A stretch of DNA of 44,743 nt, taken from Eggerthellaceae bacterium (GTDB lineage Bacteria; Actinomycetota; Coriobacteriia; Coriobacteriales; Eggerthellaceae). Shown one piece after another: positions 23,442 to 31,685 of this stretch (position 1 is the first letter of the stretch; each line of letters opens with the position of its first letter). Location: NCBI GenBank assembly GCA_017459805.1, contig JAFUCE010000053.1:1-44743 (forward strand), given 5' to 3'. Under the pieces are notes generated by a model, which worked only from the letters and a program-made list of their open reading frames with translations, searched no databases and was not told where the DNA came from. The translations under genes were made by a program, and so were the position numbers.

Positions 23442-24377
23442 ATGGGAACGGTATATACATCTGCAGATCAGCTTATTGGGAACACACCCCTTCTAGAACT
23501 TACGCATATTGAAGAAGAACTGGGGCTTGAAGCCAAACTCGTGGCCAAACTCGAACTCTTCAACGTGGCTGGATCGGTGAAGGACCGTATTGCTAAGGCC
23601 ATGCTTGACGATGCTGAAGCACGCGGTGTGCTGACCAGTAACTCGGTCATTATCGAGCCGACTTCAGGCAACACAGGTGTTGCGCTTGCTGCCGTGGCAG
23701 CCGCACGTGGGTATCGCGTTATTCTGACCATGCCCGAAACCATGTCGGTTGAACGCCGCGCACTGGCGGCAGCCTACGGAGCAGAGCTTGTCCTCACGCC
23801 AGGCGCAGACGGCATGAAGGGTGCCATTGCACGTGCCGATGAGCTGGCCGCAGAAACCCCCAATAGTGTTATTGTTGGACAGTTCGTCAACCCCGCTAAC
23901 CCCCAGGCCCACCGCGCTACGACCGGTCCTGAAATCTGGAGCGACACGCGCGGAGAAGTCGATATTTTTGTGGGTGGCGTGGGCACTGGTGGCACCATTA
24001 CGGGCGTAGGTGAATATCTGAAAGAGCAAAACTCCCAGGTGCAGGTGGTTGCCGTTGAACCCGCCGACTCGCCTGTTCTTTCACAGGGCAATGCGGGCCC
24101 CCATGGCATCCAGGGTATTGGTGCTGGCTTCGTGCCTGAAACGCTCAATACAGATATTTATGACGAAGTAATCCCTGTTCAGACTCAGGATGCTTACGAA
24201 ACTGCCCGCCTTATTGGTGCACGCGAAGGGGTGCTTGTGGGCATTTCGTCAGGCGCCGCTGCCTGGGCTGCCATACAGCTTGCAAAGCGCCCCGAAAACG
24301 CCGGTAAGACTATCGTGGTGCTCCTGCCCGACACAGGTGAGCGCTACCTTTCCACGCCATTGTTCGCCCAAGAATAG
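23442..24377 (+). CDS. cysK: Cysteine synthase
   Basis: The protein has 311 residues. The PLP lysine is in [11 protein letters not shown] (near residue 45), the substrate loop is [11 protein letters not shown], and GTGGTITG and SSGAAAWAA form the phosphate and C-terminal binding loops. It joins O-acetylserine and sulfide to give cysteine. A strong AAAGGAGG precedes the ATG. It lies between metY and metF and is presumably controlled by the same leader. Its ending ([14 protein letters not shown]) is typical of CysK. Confidence 0.96.
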   Translation: MGTVYTSADQLIGNTPLLELTHIEEELGLEAKLVAKLELFNVAGSVKDRIAKAMLDDAEARGVLTSNSVIIEPTSGNTGVALAAVAAARGYRVILTMPETMSVERRALAAAYGAELVLTPGADGMKGAIARADELAAETPNSVIVGQFVNPANPQAHRATTGPEIWSDTRGEVDIFVGGVGTGGTITGVGEYLKEQNSQVQVVAVEPADSPVLSQGNAGPHGIQGIGAGFVPETLNTDIYDEVIPVQTQDAYETARLIGAREGVLVGISSGAAAWAAIQLAKRPENAGKTIVVLLPDTGERYLSTPLFAQE

Positions 24378-24389
24378 CAAGGAGTTACC

Positions 24390-25244
24390 GTGTTTATTAG
24401 CGAAGCATTTTCTGGGGACCACATCCCTCTGTCCTTTGAAATCTTTCCGCCTAAGGGCGAACTCCCACTTGACGAAGCAAAGACGCTTCTCGGCCAGCTT
24501 GCCCAGTTTGACCCAGCCTTTGTTTCGGTTACGTATTCCGCAGGTGGGTCGGGCAACGACGCTGCAACCGCCCAGATTGCTGAAATAGGCACCCAGGAGT
24601 ATGGTCTGACCACCATGGCCCACCTTACCTGCATGGGTGCCACACACCAGTCCATGCAGGAAACCTTGGATCAGTTCAAAGAACGCGGGGTTCAAAATGT
24701 ACTGGCTTTGCGTGGCGACCCTTCCCCCACCAAGCAGATTGAGGACTTTGCCTTTGCGAGCGACCTTATTCCCGTGGTGCGCAAAGCGGGCTTTTGCGTG
24801 GGTGCTGCCGCCTACCCTGAAGGCCACGTTGACTGTCTGGACCTTCAGGTCGACATTGAACACCTTAAGGCCAAGCAAGACGCAGGCGCTCAATTCTTGG
24901 TAACGCAGCTGTTCTTTGAAAACCGCATTGCTTACGATTTTCTTGAGCGTTGCCGCGCGGCACGAATTCGCATACCCATTAGCTTTGGCATCATGCCTAT
25001 TATGTCGAAGGACCAGGTCTCGCGCATGGTATTCCTCTGTGGTGCCAGCCTTCCTTCGACGCTAGTGAAGCTTATTGCCAAATGGGAAGACGACGAAGAG
25101 TCGCTCCAGAAGGCAGGGCTCGAATACGCCATAGGCCAAATTGAAGACCTCGCGAAAAACGGCGTAGACGGCATTCACCTCTACACCATGAACAAGCCTG
25201 AAGTAGCCCGCCAGGTATGTGAAGCAGTGGCGGACAAACTCTAG
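24390..25244 (+). CDS. metF: 5,10-Methylenetetrahydrofolate reductase
   Basis: This is a 284-residue flavoprotein. It starts at GTG 24390 with AAGGAG seven bases upstream and 12 bp after cysK. Recognisable blocks are SFEIFPPKGE near residue 15, FVSVTYSAGG, HLTCMG, ALRGDPSP and QLFFENRIAYDF. It reduces methylene-THF to methyl-THF, the methyl donor for the MetH encoded downstream. Its place between cysK and the MetH genes supports a homocysteine-to-methionine module. Confidence 0.95.
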   Translation: MFISEAFSGDHIPLSFEIFPPKGELPLDEAKTLLGQLAQFDPAFVSVTYSAGGSGNDAATAQIAEIGTQEYGLTTMAHLTCMGATHQSMQETLDQFKERGVQNVLALRGDPSPTKQIEDFAFASDLIPVVRKAGFCVGAAAYPEGHVDCLDLQVDIEHLKAKQDAGAQFLVTQLFFENRIAYDFLERCRAARIRIPISFGIMPIMSKDQVSRMVFLCGASLPSTLVKLIAKWEDDEESLQKAGLEYAIGQIEDLAKNGVDGIHLYTMNKPEVARQVCEAVADKL

Positions 25245-25257
25245 GAACTTCTCTAGT

Positions 25258-25980
25258 GTGGGAACACAGTTGTTGGGTACCGTACATATAAACCGCGAAA
25301 AGCATGCTGTCGACCGCGGCGAAGCCCTTCGCTATATGGGCATGAGCGATGGAGGCGAAAGCCAAGAAGTGGACGACGCCCTTCGCCAGCGCATCGAGGA
25401 CAGCTTTACCCATTGCGAGGAATGTTCTACACCCGCCTGGACCTACCGCGTGTTCCCCCTTCAAGAAACCGACGAAGGCCTTGCCCTGGTGGGCACCGTG
25501 CTCGTGTTAACAGGAGACGACATTCGCACGCACCTTCACGGTGCGAAGTATTGTGCCGTTATGGCGGCAACCTGCGGTTTGGCAAATGAGCGTGAATTGC
25601 AAATTCAAAGCGCAAAAGGAACGGTTGAGGCACTTGCTTTTGACGCTGCCGGATCTGCGCTTGCGGAAACCACGGCCAGTGCCTGCAATGCCGCTATCGT
25701 TGAAGATGCGCACGAGCAGGGGCTGTTCTGCAACTGGCGCTACAGCCCAGGCTATGGCGACCTTCCGCTCAGTCTTCAGCCTCAGATTCTCCGCATTCTG
25801 GAAGCTGAAAAACTACTCGGTATTACCACGACGCCCGCGCACCTTATGGTGCCCACCAAAAGCGTCACGGCACTTGTAGGTTTATTTGACCAGCCCCAGG
25901 AACAGCGTAAGAGCTGCCAAGGCTGCTCACTCTTTCAGGAATGCACATTGCGTACGAAGGGGCACACATGCTACCAATAA
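25258..25980 (+). CDS. Stand-alone methionine synthase activation domain protein
   Basis: The protein has about 240 residues. It matches the vitamin B12-dependent methionine synthase activation (SAM-binding, reactivation) domain: RYSPGYGDLPLSLQ near residue 165, then LLGITTTPAHLMVPTKSVTALVG. This domain is usually the C-terminus of MetH; here metH lacks it and this separate gene overlaps the metH start. The C-terminus adds Cys-rich CQGCSLFQECTLR...C, which could hold an Fe-S centre for reductive activation (inference). The start is uncertain: GTG 25258 fits the 13-bp gap after metF, with AGGA rather far upstream; the frame is also open back into metF. Confidence 0.8.
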   Translation: MGTQLLGTVHINREKHAVDRGEALRYMGMSDGGESQEVDDALRQRIEDSFTHCEECSTPAWTYRVFPLQETDEGLALVGTVLVLTGDDIRTHLHGAKYCAVMAATCGLANERELQIQSAKGTVEALAFDAAGSALAETTASACNAAIVEDAHEQGLFCNWRYSPGYGDLPLSLQPQILRILEAEKLLGITTTPAHLMVPTKSVTALVGLFDQPQEQRKSCQGCSLFQECTLRTKGHTCYQ

Positions 25981-28424
25981 GCACAGACACCACGCTGCCC
26001 GACCGCAGGAAAAAACGTATTAAGGACGCCTACCTCCGGCAGGTGTTAGACGGTCAGGCCTCCCTGCTTTTCGACGGAGCCATGGGGACCATGCTCCAGG
26101 CGCGTGGTTTGGCAGCTGGTGAACTTCCTGAACTTCTCTGTTTAAGCGACCCCGAAGTCGTGACTGAAATACATGCGCAATACGTTGCTGCTGGTAGCCA
26201 GGTGGTAACCACCAATACCTTTGGTGCTAACCGCCACAAACTCGGTGGCTCAGCCAGCGTTGAGGATGTATTCCAGGCGGCCATTGCCTGTGCACGGGCC
26301 TCGCAAGCACAATACGTCGCTGCCGACATAGGACCCACGGGAGCCCTTTTGGAACCCCTGGGTTCGCTTTCCTTCGACGAAGCCTATGACCTGTTCGCCG
26401 AACAAGTACAAGCAGCACATGCGCATGGTGCTGACCTTATTATTATCGAAACCATGACCGACCTTGTGGAGGCAAAAGCTGCTGTCCTCGCGGCAAAAGA
26501 ACATTCAGACCTGCCCATTTTTGCCACCATGACTTTTGAAGATACGGGTCGTACGCTCCTGGGAACCACGCCACAAGTAGCGGCACTGACCTTGCAAGCT
26601 TTGGGTGTAGACGCCCTGGGTGTTAATTGTTCGCTCGGACCAGAAGCGCTCACTCCCCTCGTTAAAGACATGCTTGCTGTTACGTTCTGTCCCTTTATCG
26701 TGCAAGCCAACGCAGGCTTGCCCCAAGTGGTCGACGGCGAAACGGTGTTCACGCTGAAGCCACAAGATTATGCAGCCGCCGTCGCTCCCATGGTAGATGC
26801 AGGTGTGGGCATTGTGGGCGGGTGCTGCGGTACAAATCCGGAATACCTCGCACTTCTTGCCGAAGAGCTTAAAGACCGCACACCAAAGGAACGCACTGTC
26901 GAACGCGGCTTTAGCATTACGGGAACCCAAGAAGCAGTCGTACTGCGCAACAACGACGTTGCCGTTATTGGGGAGCGCATTAACCCCACAGGTAAAAAGA
27001 AACTCCAGGAGGCCTTGCGCACAAACAACACCGACTATGTAGTAAGCGAAGCGCTTGCGCAGGTTGAAGCACGTGCCGAAATTCTGGACGTAAATGCAGG
27101 CTTGCCAGACATTAACGAAGCAGCCATGCTCCTTGAACTCGTCAAGCGCATTCAAGCCGCCGTGGGCGTTCCCCTGCAAATTGACTCGTCTGACCCACAA
27201 GCCATTGAAGCTGCGGTGCGTGCCTATGCGGGCAAGCCGCTCATCAATTCTGTTAATGGCAAGCAGGAAAGCCTTGCGAGTATCCTGCCTATAGCTGCCC
27301 ATTACGGCTGTGCCGTCGTGGGGCTCACGCTTGATGAGGGCGGTATTCCCCCGACCGCTCAAGAACGCCTTGCAATTGCGCGGCGCATCGTGGAAGCGGC
27401 GGAAGGCGCTGGCATTCCGCGTGAGGATGTGGCCATAGACTGCCTGGTTATGTCGGCTGCCACCAACCAAAACGAAGTGCCTCAGATTCTTGAAGCCGTT
27501 CGCCTCATCAAAAGTGAACTGGGAGTGCGCACCGTTCTGGGCGTGAGCAATATAAGCTTTGGTCTGCCCGCGCGACCCCTTATGAACGCCAATTTCCTTG
27601 CAGCAGCGTTTTCTGCTGGGCTCGACATGCCCATACTCAACCCCCTTGCACGCTCCTACACTGAAGTGGTGGACACCTGGCGTGTTATCTGTGGGCAGGA
27701 CACCAATTCCCAAGACTATATTGCGCGCTATGCCAACTACGAACTTGCAGCAGAGCAGGCACATGCCCAAGCACAACAAGCTGCAGGCGTAGATACACAA
27801 GCAGCAGAAACCCAAGAAACAAGCCTGAAGGACCTTGTTATTAAGGGCGAGCGTGCCCGCGCAGTCGAATGTACCAAAGCGCTCCTTCAAACGACGAGCG
27901 CGCTTGACATAATTAATGAACAGCTCGTGCCTGCACTCGATACGGTAGGGGAAAAATTTGAAGCGGGAACTTTCTTCCTCCCGCAACTTATGACGAGCGC
28001 CGAAGCGGCCAAGGCGGCCTTTGACGCCATTCGCGAGCAGACTCCGAGCATATCTGCCGACAAAGGGCCCATCGCACTTGCCACGGTCAAGGGCGACATC
28101 CACGACATTGGCAAAAATATCGTCAAGATGCTCCTCGAAAATTATGGCTATAAGGTAATTGACCTGGGGCGCGACGTGGAACCACAAACCATCGTGGACA
28201 AAGCGCTTGAACATGGCTGCAAGGTTGTAGGGCTTTCCGCCCTTATGACCACCACCGTCAAAAACATGGAAGAAACGGTGCGGCTTTTGCACGAACAGGC
28301 ACCCGACATTAAGGTCATGGTTGGTGGCGCCGTTCTTTCACAGGCCTATGCAGACACTATGGGGGCAGACTTCTACGCCAAAGACGCTACCATGAGCGCC
28401 CGCTTCGCCGAAGACCTTTCTTAA
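25968..28424 (+). CDS. metH: Cobalamin-dependent methionine synthase lacking the activation domain
   Basis: The protein has 818 residues if started at ATG 25968, which has AAGGGG at good spacing and overlaps the previous gene by 13 bp; ATG 25941 is also open. The homocysteine-binding domain has zinc cysteines in GVNCSLGP (near 219) and GGCCGTNPEY (near 285). The pterin-binding domain starts at about 320 (VIGERINPTGKKK). The B12 cap and Rossmann domains follow, with the cobalt-ligand motif GDIHDIGKN near residue 710. The protein ends after the B12 domain; reactivation is supplied by the upstream gene. It moves a methyl group from methyl-THF to homocysteine. Confidence 0.95.
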   Translation: MLPISTDTTLPDRRKKRIKDAYLRQVLDGQASLLFDGAMGTMLQARGLAAGELPELLCLSDPEVVTEIHAQYVAAGSQVVTTNTFGANRHKLGGSASVEDVFQAAIACARASQAQYVAADIGPTGALLEPLGSLSFDEAYDLFAEQVQAAHAHGADLIIIETMTDLVEAKAAVLAAKEHSDLPIFATMTFEDTGRTLLGTTPQVAALTLQALGVDALGVNCSLGPEALTPLVKDMLAVTFCPFIVQANAGLPQVVDGETVFTLKPQDYAAAVAPMVDAGVGIVGGCCGTNPEYLALLAEELKDRTPKERTVERGFSITGTQEAVVLRNNDVAVIGERINPTGKKKLQEALRTNNTDYVVSEALAQVEARAEILDVNAGLPDINEAAMLLELVKRIQAAVGVPLQIDSSDPQAIEAAVRAYAGKPLINSVNGKQESLASILPIAAHYGCAVVGLTLDEGGIPPTAQERLAIARRIVEAAEGAGIPREDVAIDCLVMSAATNQNEVPQILEAVRLIKSELGVRTVLGVSNISFGLPARPLMNANFLAAAFSAGLDMPILNPLARSYTEVVDTWRVICGQDTNSQDYIARYANYELAAEQAHAQAQQAAGVDTQAAETQETSLKDLVIKGERARAVECTKALLQTTSALDIINEQLVPALDTVGEKFEAGTFFLPQLMTSAEAAKAAFDAIREQTPSISADKGPIALATVKGDIHDIGKNIVKMLLENYGYKVIDLGRDVEPQTIVDKALEHGCKVVGLSALMTTTVKNMEETVRLLHEQAPDIKVMVGGAVLSQAYADTMGADFYAKDATMSARFAEDLS

Positions 28425-28477
28425 AACGCCCCGCGCGCGCTACAATACTTTCCGTAAGCAAGCTGAAAGGACATGGC

Positions 28478-29278
28478 ATGGGTATTGTTGCTGGCTATTG
28501 CGTCCCCCATCCCCCTCTGATTATTCCCGGCTGCGGCCGCGGTCAGGAGCGCGGTATTTTGGCAACCGTGGATGCCTACCACGAAGTTGCCAAGCGCATT
28601 GCAGACCACGCGCCTGACACTATTATCGTAACGTCGCCGCATGCCCCTGCTTATGCTGACGCCTTTGCCATTTGTGGAACGGACTGGCTCAATGGCGACT
28701 TTGCTCAGTGGAATGCTCCCGAAGAAATGCTGTCCTACCAAACGGACGACCTGGCTATTCAGCGCGTTATTGACTTGGCGGCAAACGCAGGTGTACCTGT
28801 TTCGTCGCCCGCCTGGCGCGGGGCTGCCATGGACCACGCTACTTTCATTCCGCTGTGGTTCGTGAACCAATACTATTCTGACTTCAAGGTGGTCGTGTTG
28901 GGGCTTTCGGGCTTGGACAACGAAGCGCACCTTAGCGTCGGGCGTGCCCTGGCACAAACCATGCGCGATCTGGGTCGCAAGGCAGTCTTTATTGCCAGTG
29001 GCGACATGTCGCACAAGCTGAAAGACGACGGCCCCTACGGCTTCAACGAAGATGGCCCGAAGTTCGACACTTTGGTTTGCGAAATTTTCAAGCGCAACCA
29101 ACTTGAGCTGCTCGCTGGCATCGACGACGGTATGTGCGAAGGCGCGGCTGAATGTGGCTTGCGCTCCTTCATCATGCTGGCAGGCGCCCTTGAAAACCTG
29201 CCACACTCAGGCGAACTTTTAAGCTACGAAGGACCCTTCGGCGTGGGCTACGCCGTTGCCGCCTTCGAGGTCGACTAG
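28478..29278 (+). CDS. amrB: AmmeMemoRadiSam system protein B (MEMO-like)
   Basis: The protein has 266 residues of the MEMO / class III extradiol dioxygenase fold: YCVPHPPLIIPGCGRG at the start, TSPHAPAYAD, MDHATFIPLWF, and ASGDMSHKLKDDGPYG. His and Asp residues sit where the dioxygenases bind iron, but no activity is established for MEMO proteins. It is followed by AMMECR1 and the AmmeMemoRadiSam radical SAM gene, the trio that defines this system. GAAAGGA precedes the ATG. A TACAAT box near 28441 suggests a promoter of its own after metH. Confidence 0.9.
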   Translation: MGIVAGYCVPHPPLIIPGCGRGQERGILATVDAYHEVAKRIADHAPDTIIVTSPHAPAYADAFAICGTDWLNGDFAQWNAPEEMLSYQTDDLAIQRVIDLAANAGVPVSSPAWRGAAMDHATFIPLWFVNQYYSDFKVVVLGLSGLDNEAHLSVGRALAQTMRDLGRKAVFIASGDMSHKLKDDGPYGFNEDGPKFDTLVCEIFKRNQLELLAGIDDGMCEGAAECGLRSFIMLAGALENLPHSGELLSYEGPFGVGYAVAAFEVD

Positions 29279-29291
29279 CCAAATACACTCC

Positions 29292-29326
29292 TTGTCTCAT
29301 TTGGGGACGGAGTAAAAGTGAGACAA
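29292..29326. repeat. Dispersed hairpin repeat, copy 1
   Basis: The 35-bp element begins TTGTCTCATTTGGGG, continues ACGGAGTAAAAG and ends TGAGACAA. Its ends TTGTCTCA and TGAGACAA are perfectly complementary. A second almost identical copy lies at 30730-30764 and a half copy near 33715. It sits between two genes of one cluster without breaking either. Confidence 0.85.
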
Positions 29327-29344
29327 ACGAAAGCGAGGTTTCCC

Positions 29345-29860
29345 ATGGCTGATGCATATACCGAACTCGCGCGCGCAAGCTTCGAGTCGTGGACACGTGA
29401 CGGCGTGCGCATAGCCATACCCGATGGGCTTCCTACTGAATTAACCGAAACGCGTGCAGGCTGTTTTGTTTCGCTTCATATAGGCGATGACCTGCGCGGA
29501 TGCATTGGCACCATCGTGGCAACACAGCCGACGCTTGCTGACGAAATAATCGACAATGCCATTGCCGCCTGCAGCCGCGACCCACGCTTCCCTGCCGTGC
29601 GCCCTGAAGAGCTTGCTGGCATCCACTGCAGTGTGGACGTTCTGGGCGAACCAGAAGATATTGCCGGGCCTGACGAGCTGGACGTGAAGCGCTACGGCGT
29701 GATTGTGAGCAAGGACTTCCGGCGCGGGCTCTTGCTGCCCGATCTCGATGGTGTGGATACGGTCGAAGCGCAAATTACCATCGCTAAGCAAAAAGCAGGC
29801 ATTCGCCTATCCGAAACCTGCAAGCTACAACGCTTCGAAGTTATAAGGCATGGTGAATAA
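29345..29860 (+). CDS. amrA: AmmeMemoRadiSam system protein A (AMMECR1 domain)
   Basis: The protein has 171 residues with the AMMECR1 fold: GCFVSLHIGDDLRGCIGTI, containing the LRGCIG hexapeptide that defines the family, then ACSRDPRFPAV and GLLLPDLDGVDT. The function is unknown; in this trio it may act with the radical SAM protein on a shared substrate. The ATG at 29345 has GCGAGG seven bases before it; the frame is open back to a GTG at 29318 inside the hairpin repeat. Its stop overlaps the next start by one base. Confidence 0.9.
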   Translation: MADAYTELARASFESWTRDGVRIAIPDGLPTELTETRAGCFVSLHIGDDLRGCIGTIVATQPTLADEIIDNAIAACSRDPRFPAVRPEELAGIHCSVDVLGEPEDIAGPDELDVKRYGVIVSKDFRRGLLLPDLDGVDTVEAQITIAKQKAGIRLSETCKLQRFEVIRHGE

Positions 29861-30699
29861 TGACAAAGACTCAGTGTCATACCTGCCCTGCGCATTGCGA
29901 ACTTGACGAAGGCCAAATTGGAGCCTGCCATGCGCGCGTGAACCGCGAAGGTCATGTGACAGCTGAAAACTATGGACGCATTACGGGCTTTGCGCTCGAC
30001 CCTGTAGAAAAGAAACCCTTTGCCCGCTGGATGGGTGGTTCCTACCTGCTTTCCGTGGGAAGCTATGGCTGCAATCTGCACTGCCCCTTCTGCCAAAATG
30101 ACGACATATCACAGGTAGGCGCGGATGATGTACGCTGGCGCTCACTTAGCCCAGAGCAACTGGTCGAACAGGCGCTTGACCTGCGCAATCGCGGCAACAT
30201 CGGTATTGCTTACACCTATAACGAACCCCTCGTGGGCTGGGCGTTTGTGAGCGATTGCGCCCAACTCGCGCACGACGCGGGTTTGCTTAACGCGGTTGTC
30301 AGCAACGGCTGCATAGAACCTGGACTCTTCGCCCAATTGCTGCCCCTGTTTGACGCCGTCAACATTGACCTCAAAGCGTTCAACGAAGAATTTTACCGTG
30401 CCTGCGGCATGCCTACGGGGCTCGATGCCATCAAGACCAATATCGCCGCTGCGGCAGCCTGCCCCACCTGCCACGTGGAAGTAACCACGTTGTTCGTGGG
30501 CGGCATGTCCAGCACCGATGACGTGCGCGCTGCTGGTGCATGGCTTGCCGAACTTGACCGTTCAATCCCCTACCACATCAGCCAATACCATCCGGCTTAC
30601 CGCTGGGACGCCCCACCTGCACCCAACTCCACCCTGCGCGCCCTTATCGAAGAGCTGCGCGGCACCCTGGACACCGTTGTTGGCGGCAACATGTGGTAA
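29860..30699 (+). CDS. amrS: AmmeMemoRadiSam system radical SAM enzyme
   Basis: The protein has 279 residues, of the pyruvate-formate-lyase-activase-like radical SAM group. N-terminal cysteines (CHTCPAHCELDEGQIGAC) precede the SAM-cluster motif CNLHCPFC near residue 70, followed by AYTYNEPLVGW and DLKAFNEEFYR. It is translationally coupled to amrA (TAATG overlap). The substrate of these enzymes is not known. The ending is complete (GTLDTVVGGNMW), so the gene is intact. Confidence 0.92.
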   Translation: MTKTQCHTCPAHCELDEGQIGACHARVNREGHVTAENYGRITGFALDPVEKKPFARWMGGSYLLSVGSYGCNLHCPFCQNDDISQVGADDVRWRSLSPEQLVEQALDLRNRGNIGIAYTYNEPLVGWAFVSDCAQLAHDAGLLNAVVSNGCIEPGLFAQLLPLFDAVNIDLKAFNEEFYRACGMPTGLDAIKTNIAAAAACPTCHVEVTTLFVGGMSSTDDVRAAGAWLAELDRSIPYHISQYHPAYRWDAPPAPNSTLRALIEELRGTLDTVVGGNMW

Positions 30700-30729
30700 A
30701 ACGACTCATTATCCTTGGTATGTAATCGT

Positions 30730-30764
30730 TTGTCTCATTTGGGGACGGAGTGAAAATGAGACAA
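30730..30764. repeat. Dispersed hairpin repeat, copy 2
   Basis: Except for the A-G and G-A exchanges in the loop (GGAGTGAAAATGAG against GGAGTAAAAGTGAG), this copy is identical to the one at 29292. Its last bases, GAGACA, also lie 17 bp before the -10 box of the next gene. Confidence 0.85.
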
Positions 30765-30786
30765 CTAAGCGTTTTCCCGATAGAAT
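30758..30786 (+). promoter_or_regulatory. Candidate promoter giving a leaderless mRNA
   Basis: GAGACA (30758-30763) and TAGAAT (30781-30786) are spaced 17 bp. The ATG at 30793 lies only six bases after the -10 box, and no Shine-Dalgarno precedes it, so the transcript would be leaderless or nearly so. The -35 box is the end of the hairpin repeat. Confidence 0.5.
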
Positions 30787-30792
30787 AGCCCC

Positions 30793-31122
30793 ATGAAGAA
30801 TACGCATGTCGACAAAGACCTCCGCACGCTTGAGGCCATCGGACAGATTTATTGCGCGGCGCACCACGAAGGCGAAAAGGATGCTACAGGTTTGTGCACG
30901 TCCTGCCGCGAAACCATCGATGCCACACTTCAGCGTGCAACCGACTGCCCCTTCGGGCACGAACAAAACTGCGAAGACTGCAATATCCATTGCCAGCGCG
31001 GCGAAGCGCAAACGCGCATTCAGGAAATCATGCGCTACGCGGCCCCGCGCATGATGTACAAGCATCCCATTATGGCCGCGGGCTACCTACGCAAAAAATT
31101 CCGCTCCCAGACAGAAACATGA
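30793..31122 (+). CDS. Nitrous oxide-stimulated promoter family protein
   Basis: This small 109-residue Cys-rich protein carries LCTSCRETIDATLQRATDCP, then GHEQNCEDCNIHC and MRYAAPRMMYKHPIMAAGYL. These are the conserved C..C, C..C..HC and 'MryaGPRM...hP' blocks of the nitrous oxide-stimulated promoter family. The name comes from early genetics; the function is unknown and a metal or Fe-S site is likely. It is preceded directly by a -10 box and no ribosome site. Confidence 0.85.
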   Translation: MKNTHVDKDLRTLEAIGQIYCAAHHEGEKDATGLCTSCRETIDATLQRATDCPFGHEQNCEDCNIHCQRGEAQTRIQEIMRYAAPRMMYKHPIMAAGYLRKKFRSQTET

Positions 31123-31195
31123 TTCAAAACCCCTAGGTCCTCAAGTTGTTTTTGCAGGTAGAATAGTGGCAGGAACGAATTCGAAAGGACCGTGC

Positions 31196-31561
31196 ATGGC
31201 AAGCAAAGTTTTGTTCATTGAATATCCGAAGTGCTCAACCTGCCAAAAGGCGAAAAAGTGGCTCGATACACATGGTATTGACTACCGTGACCGACACATT
31301 CTGGAAAAGAATCCTACCGAACGCGAACTGCGCACGTGGCACAAGCGCAGCGGCTTGCCGCTCAAGCGCTTTTTCAACACGAGTGGCATGAAGTATCGCG
31401 AACTCGATCTTGCAAAAAAGCTTCCGCATATGTCCGAGGACGAAATGTACGCTCTTTTGGCAACCGACGGTATGCTGGTAAAGCGTCCTTTGCTCGTGTT
31501 GGGTAGCACCGTGCTGCCTGGTTTTCGCGAAGCAGATTGGAAAGCTGCATTAGGCTTGTAG
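31196..31561 (+). CDS. ArsC/Spx-family thioredoxin-fold protein
   Basis: The protein has 121 residues. ATG 31196 has GAAAGGA upstream, so the ten residues open before it are not used. It shows a CSTCQKA (CxxC) redox motif near residue 15, LKRFFNTSG and KRPLLVLGSTVLPGF near the C-terminus. This is the ArsC-like family (YffB/Spx type). The CxxC is like Spx, a regulator, but it lacks a clear basis for arsenate reduction. No arsenic genes are nearby, so a redox or regulatory role is more likely. A TAGAAT box lies about 30 bp upstream. Confidence 0.8.
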   Translation: MASKVLFIEYPKCSTCQKAKKWLDTHGIDYRDRHILEKNPTERELRTWHKRSGLPLKRFFNTSGMKYRELDLAKKLPHMSEDEMYALLATDGMLVKRPLLVLGSTVLPGFREADWKAALGL

Positions 31562-31628
31562 CAACAAACGCGGCACGCAGGAATCAAAGGTGACTCAAAC
31601 CCTTGGGAGTTTGAACCACGAATTAGCA

Positions 31629-31656
31629 AATAAGACCCGCAAACGCGGGTCTTATT
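31629..31656. terminator. Bidirectional terminator
   Basis: AATAAGACCCGC (31629-31640) pairs with GCGGGTCTTATT (about 31645-31656) around a short loop, with A-rich and T-rich flanks. It serves the rightward ArsC-like gene and the leftward 5'-nucleotidase gene, which converge here. Confidence 0.85.
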
Positions 31657-31685
31657 CTTTAGCAAAAAGGGTCGCCAAGGGCGCG

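Noticed and set aside
26505-28292. A 595-codon leftward open frame inside metH
   Set aside because: It is antisense to a perfectly recognisable metH; the length is caused by the codon bias of the sense strand.
31196-31561. Arsenate reductase
   Set aside because: The ArsC fold is clear, but a CxxC motif at the N-terminus and the lack of any arsenic gene fit Spx/YffB-like proteins better.
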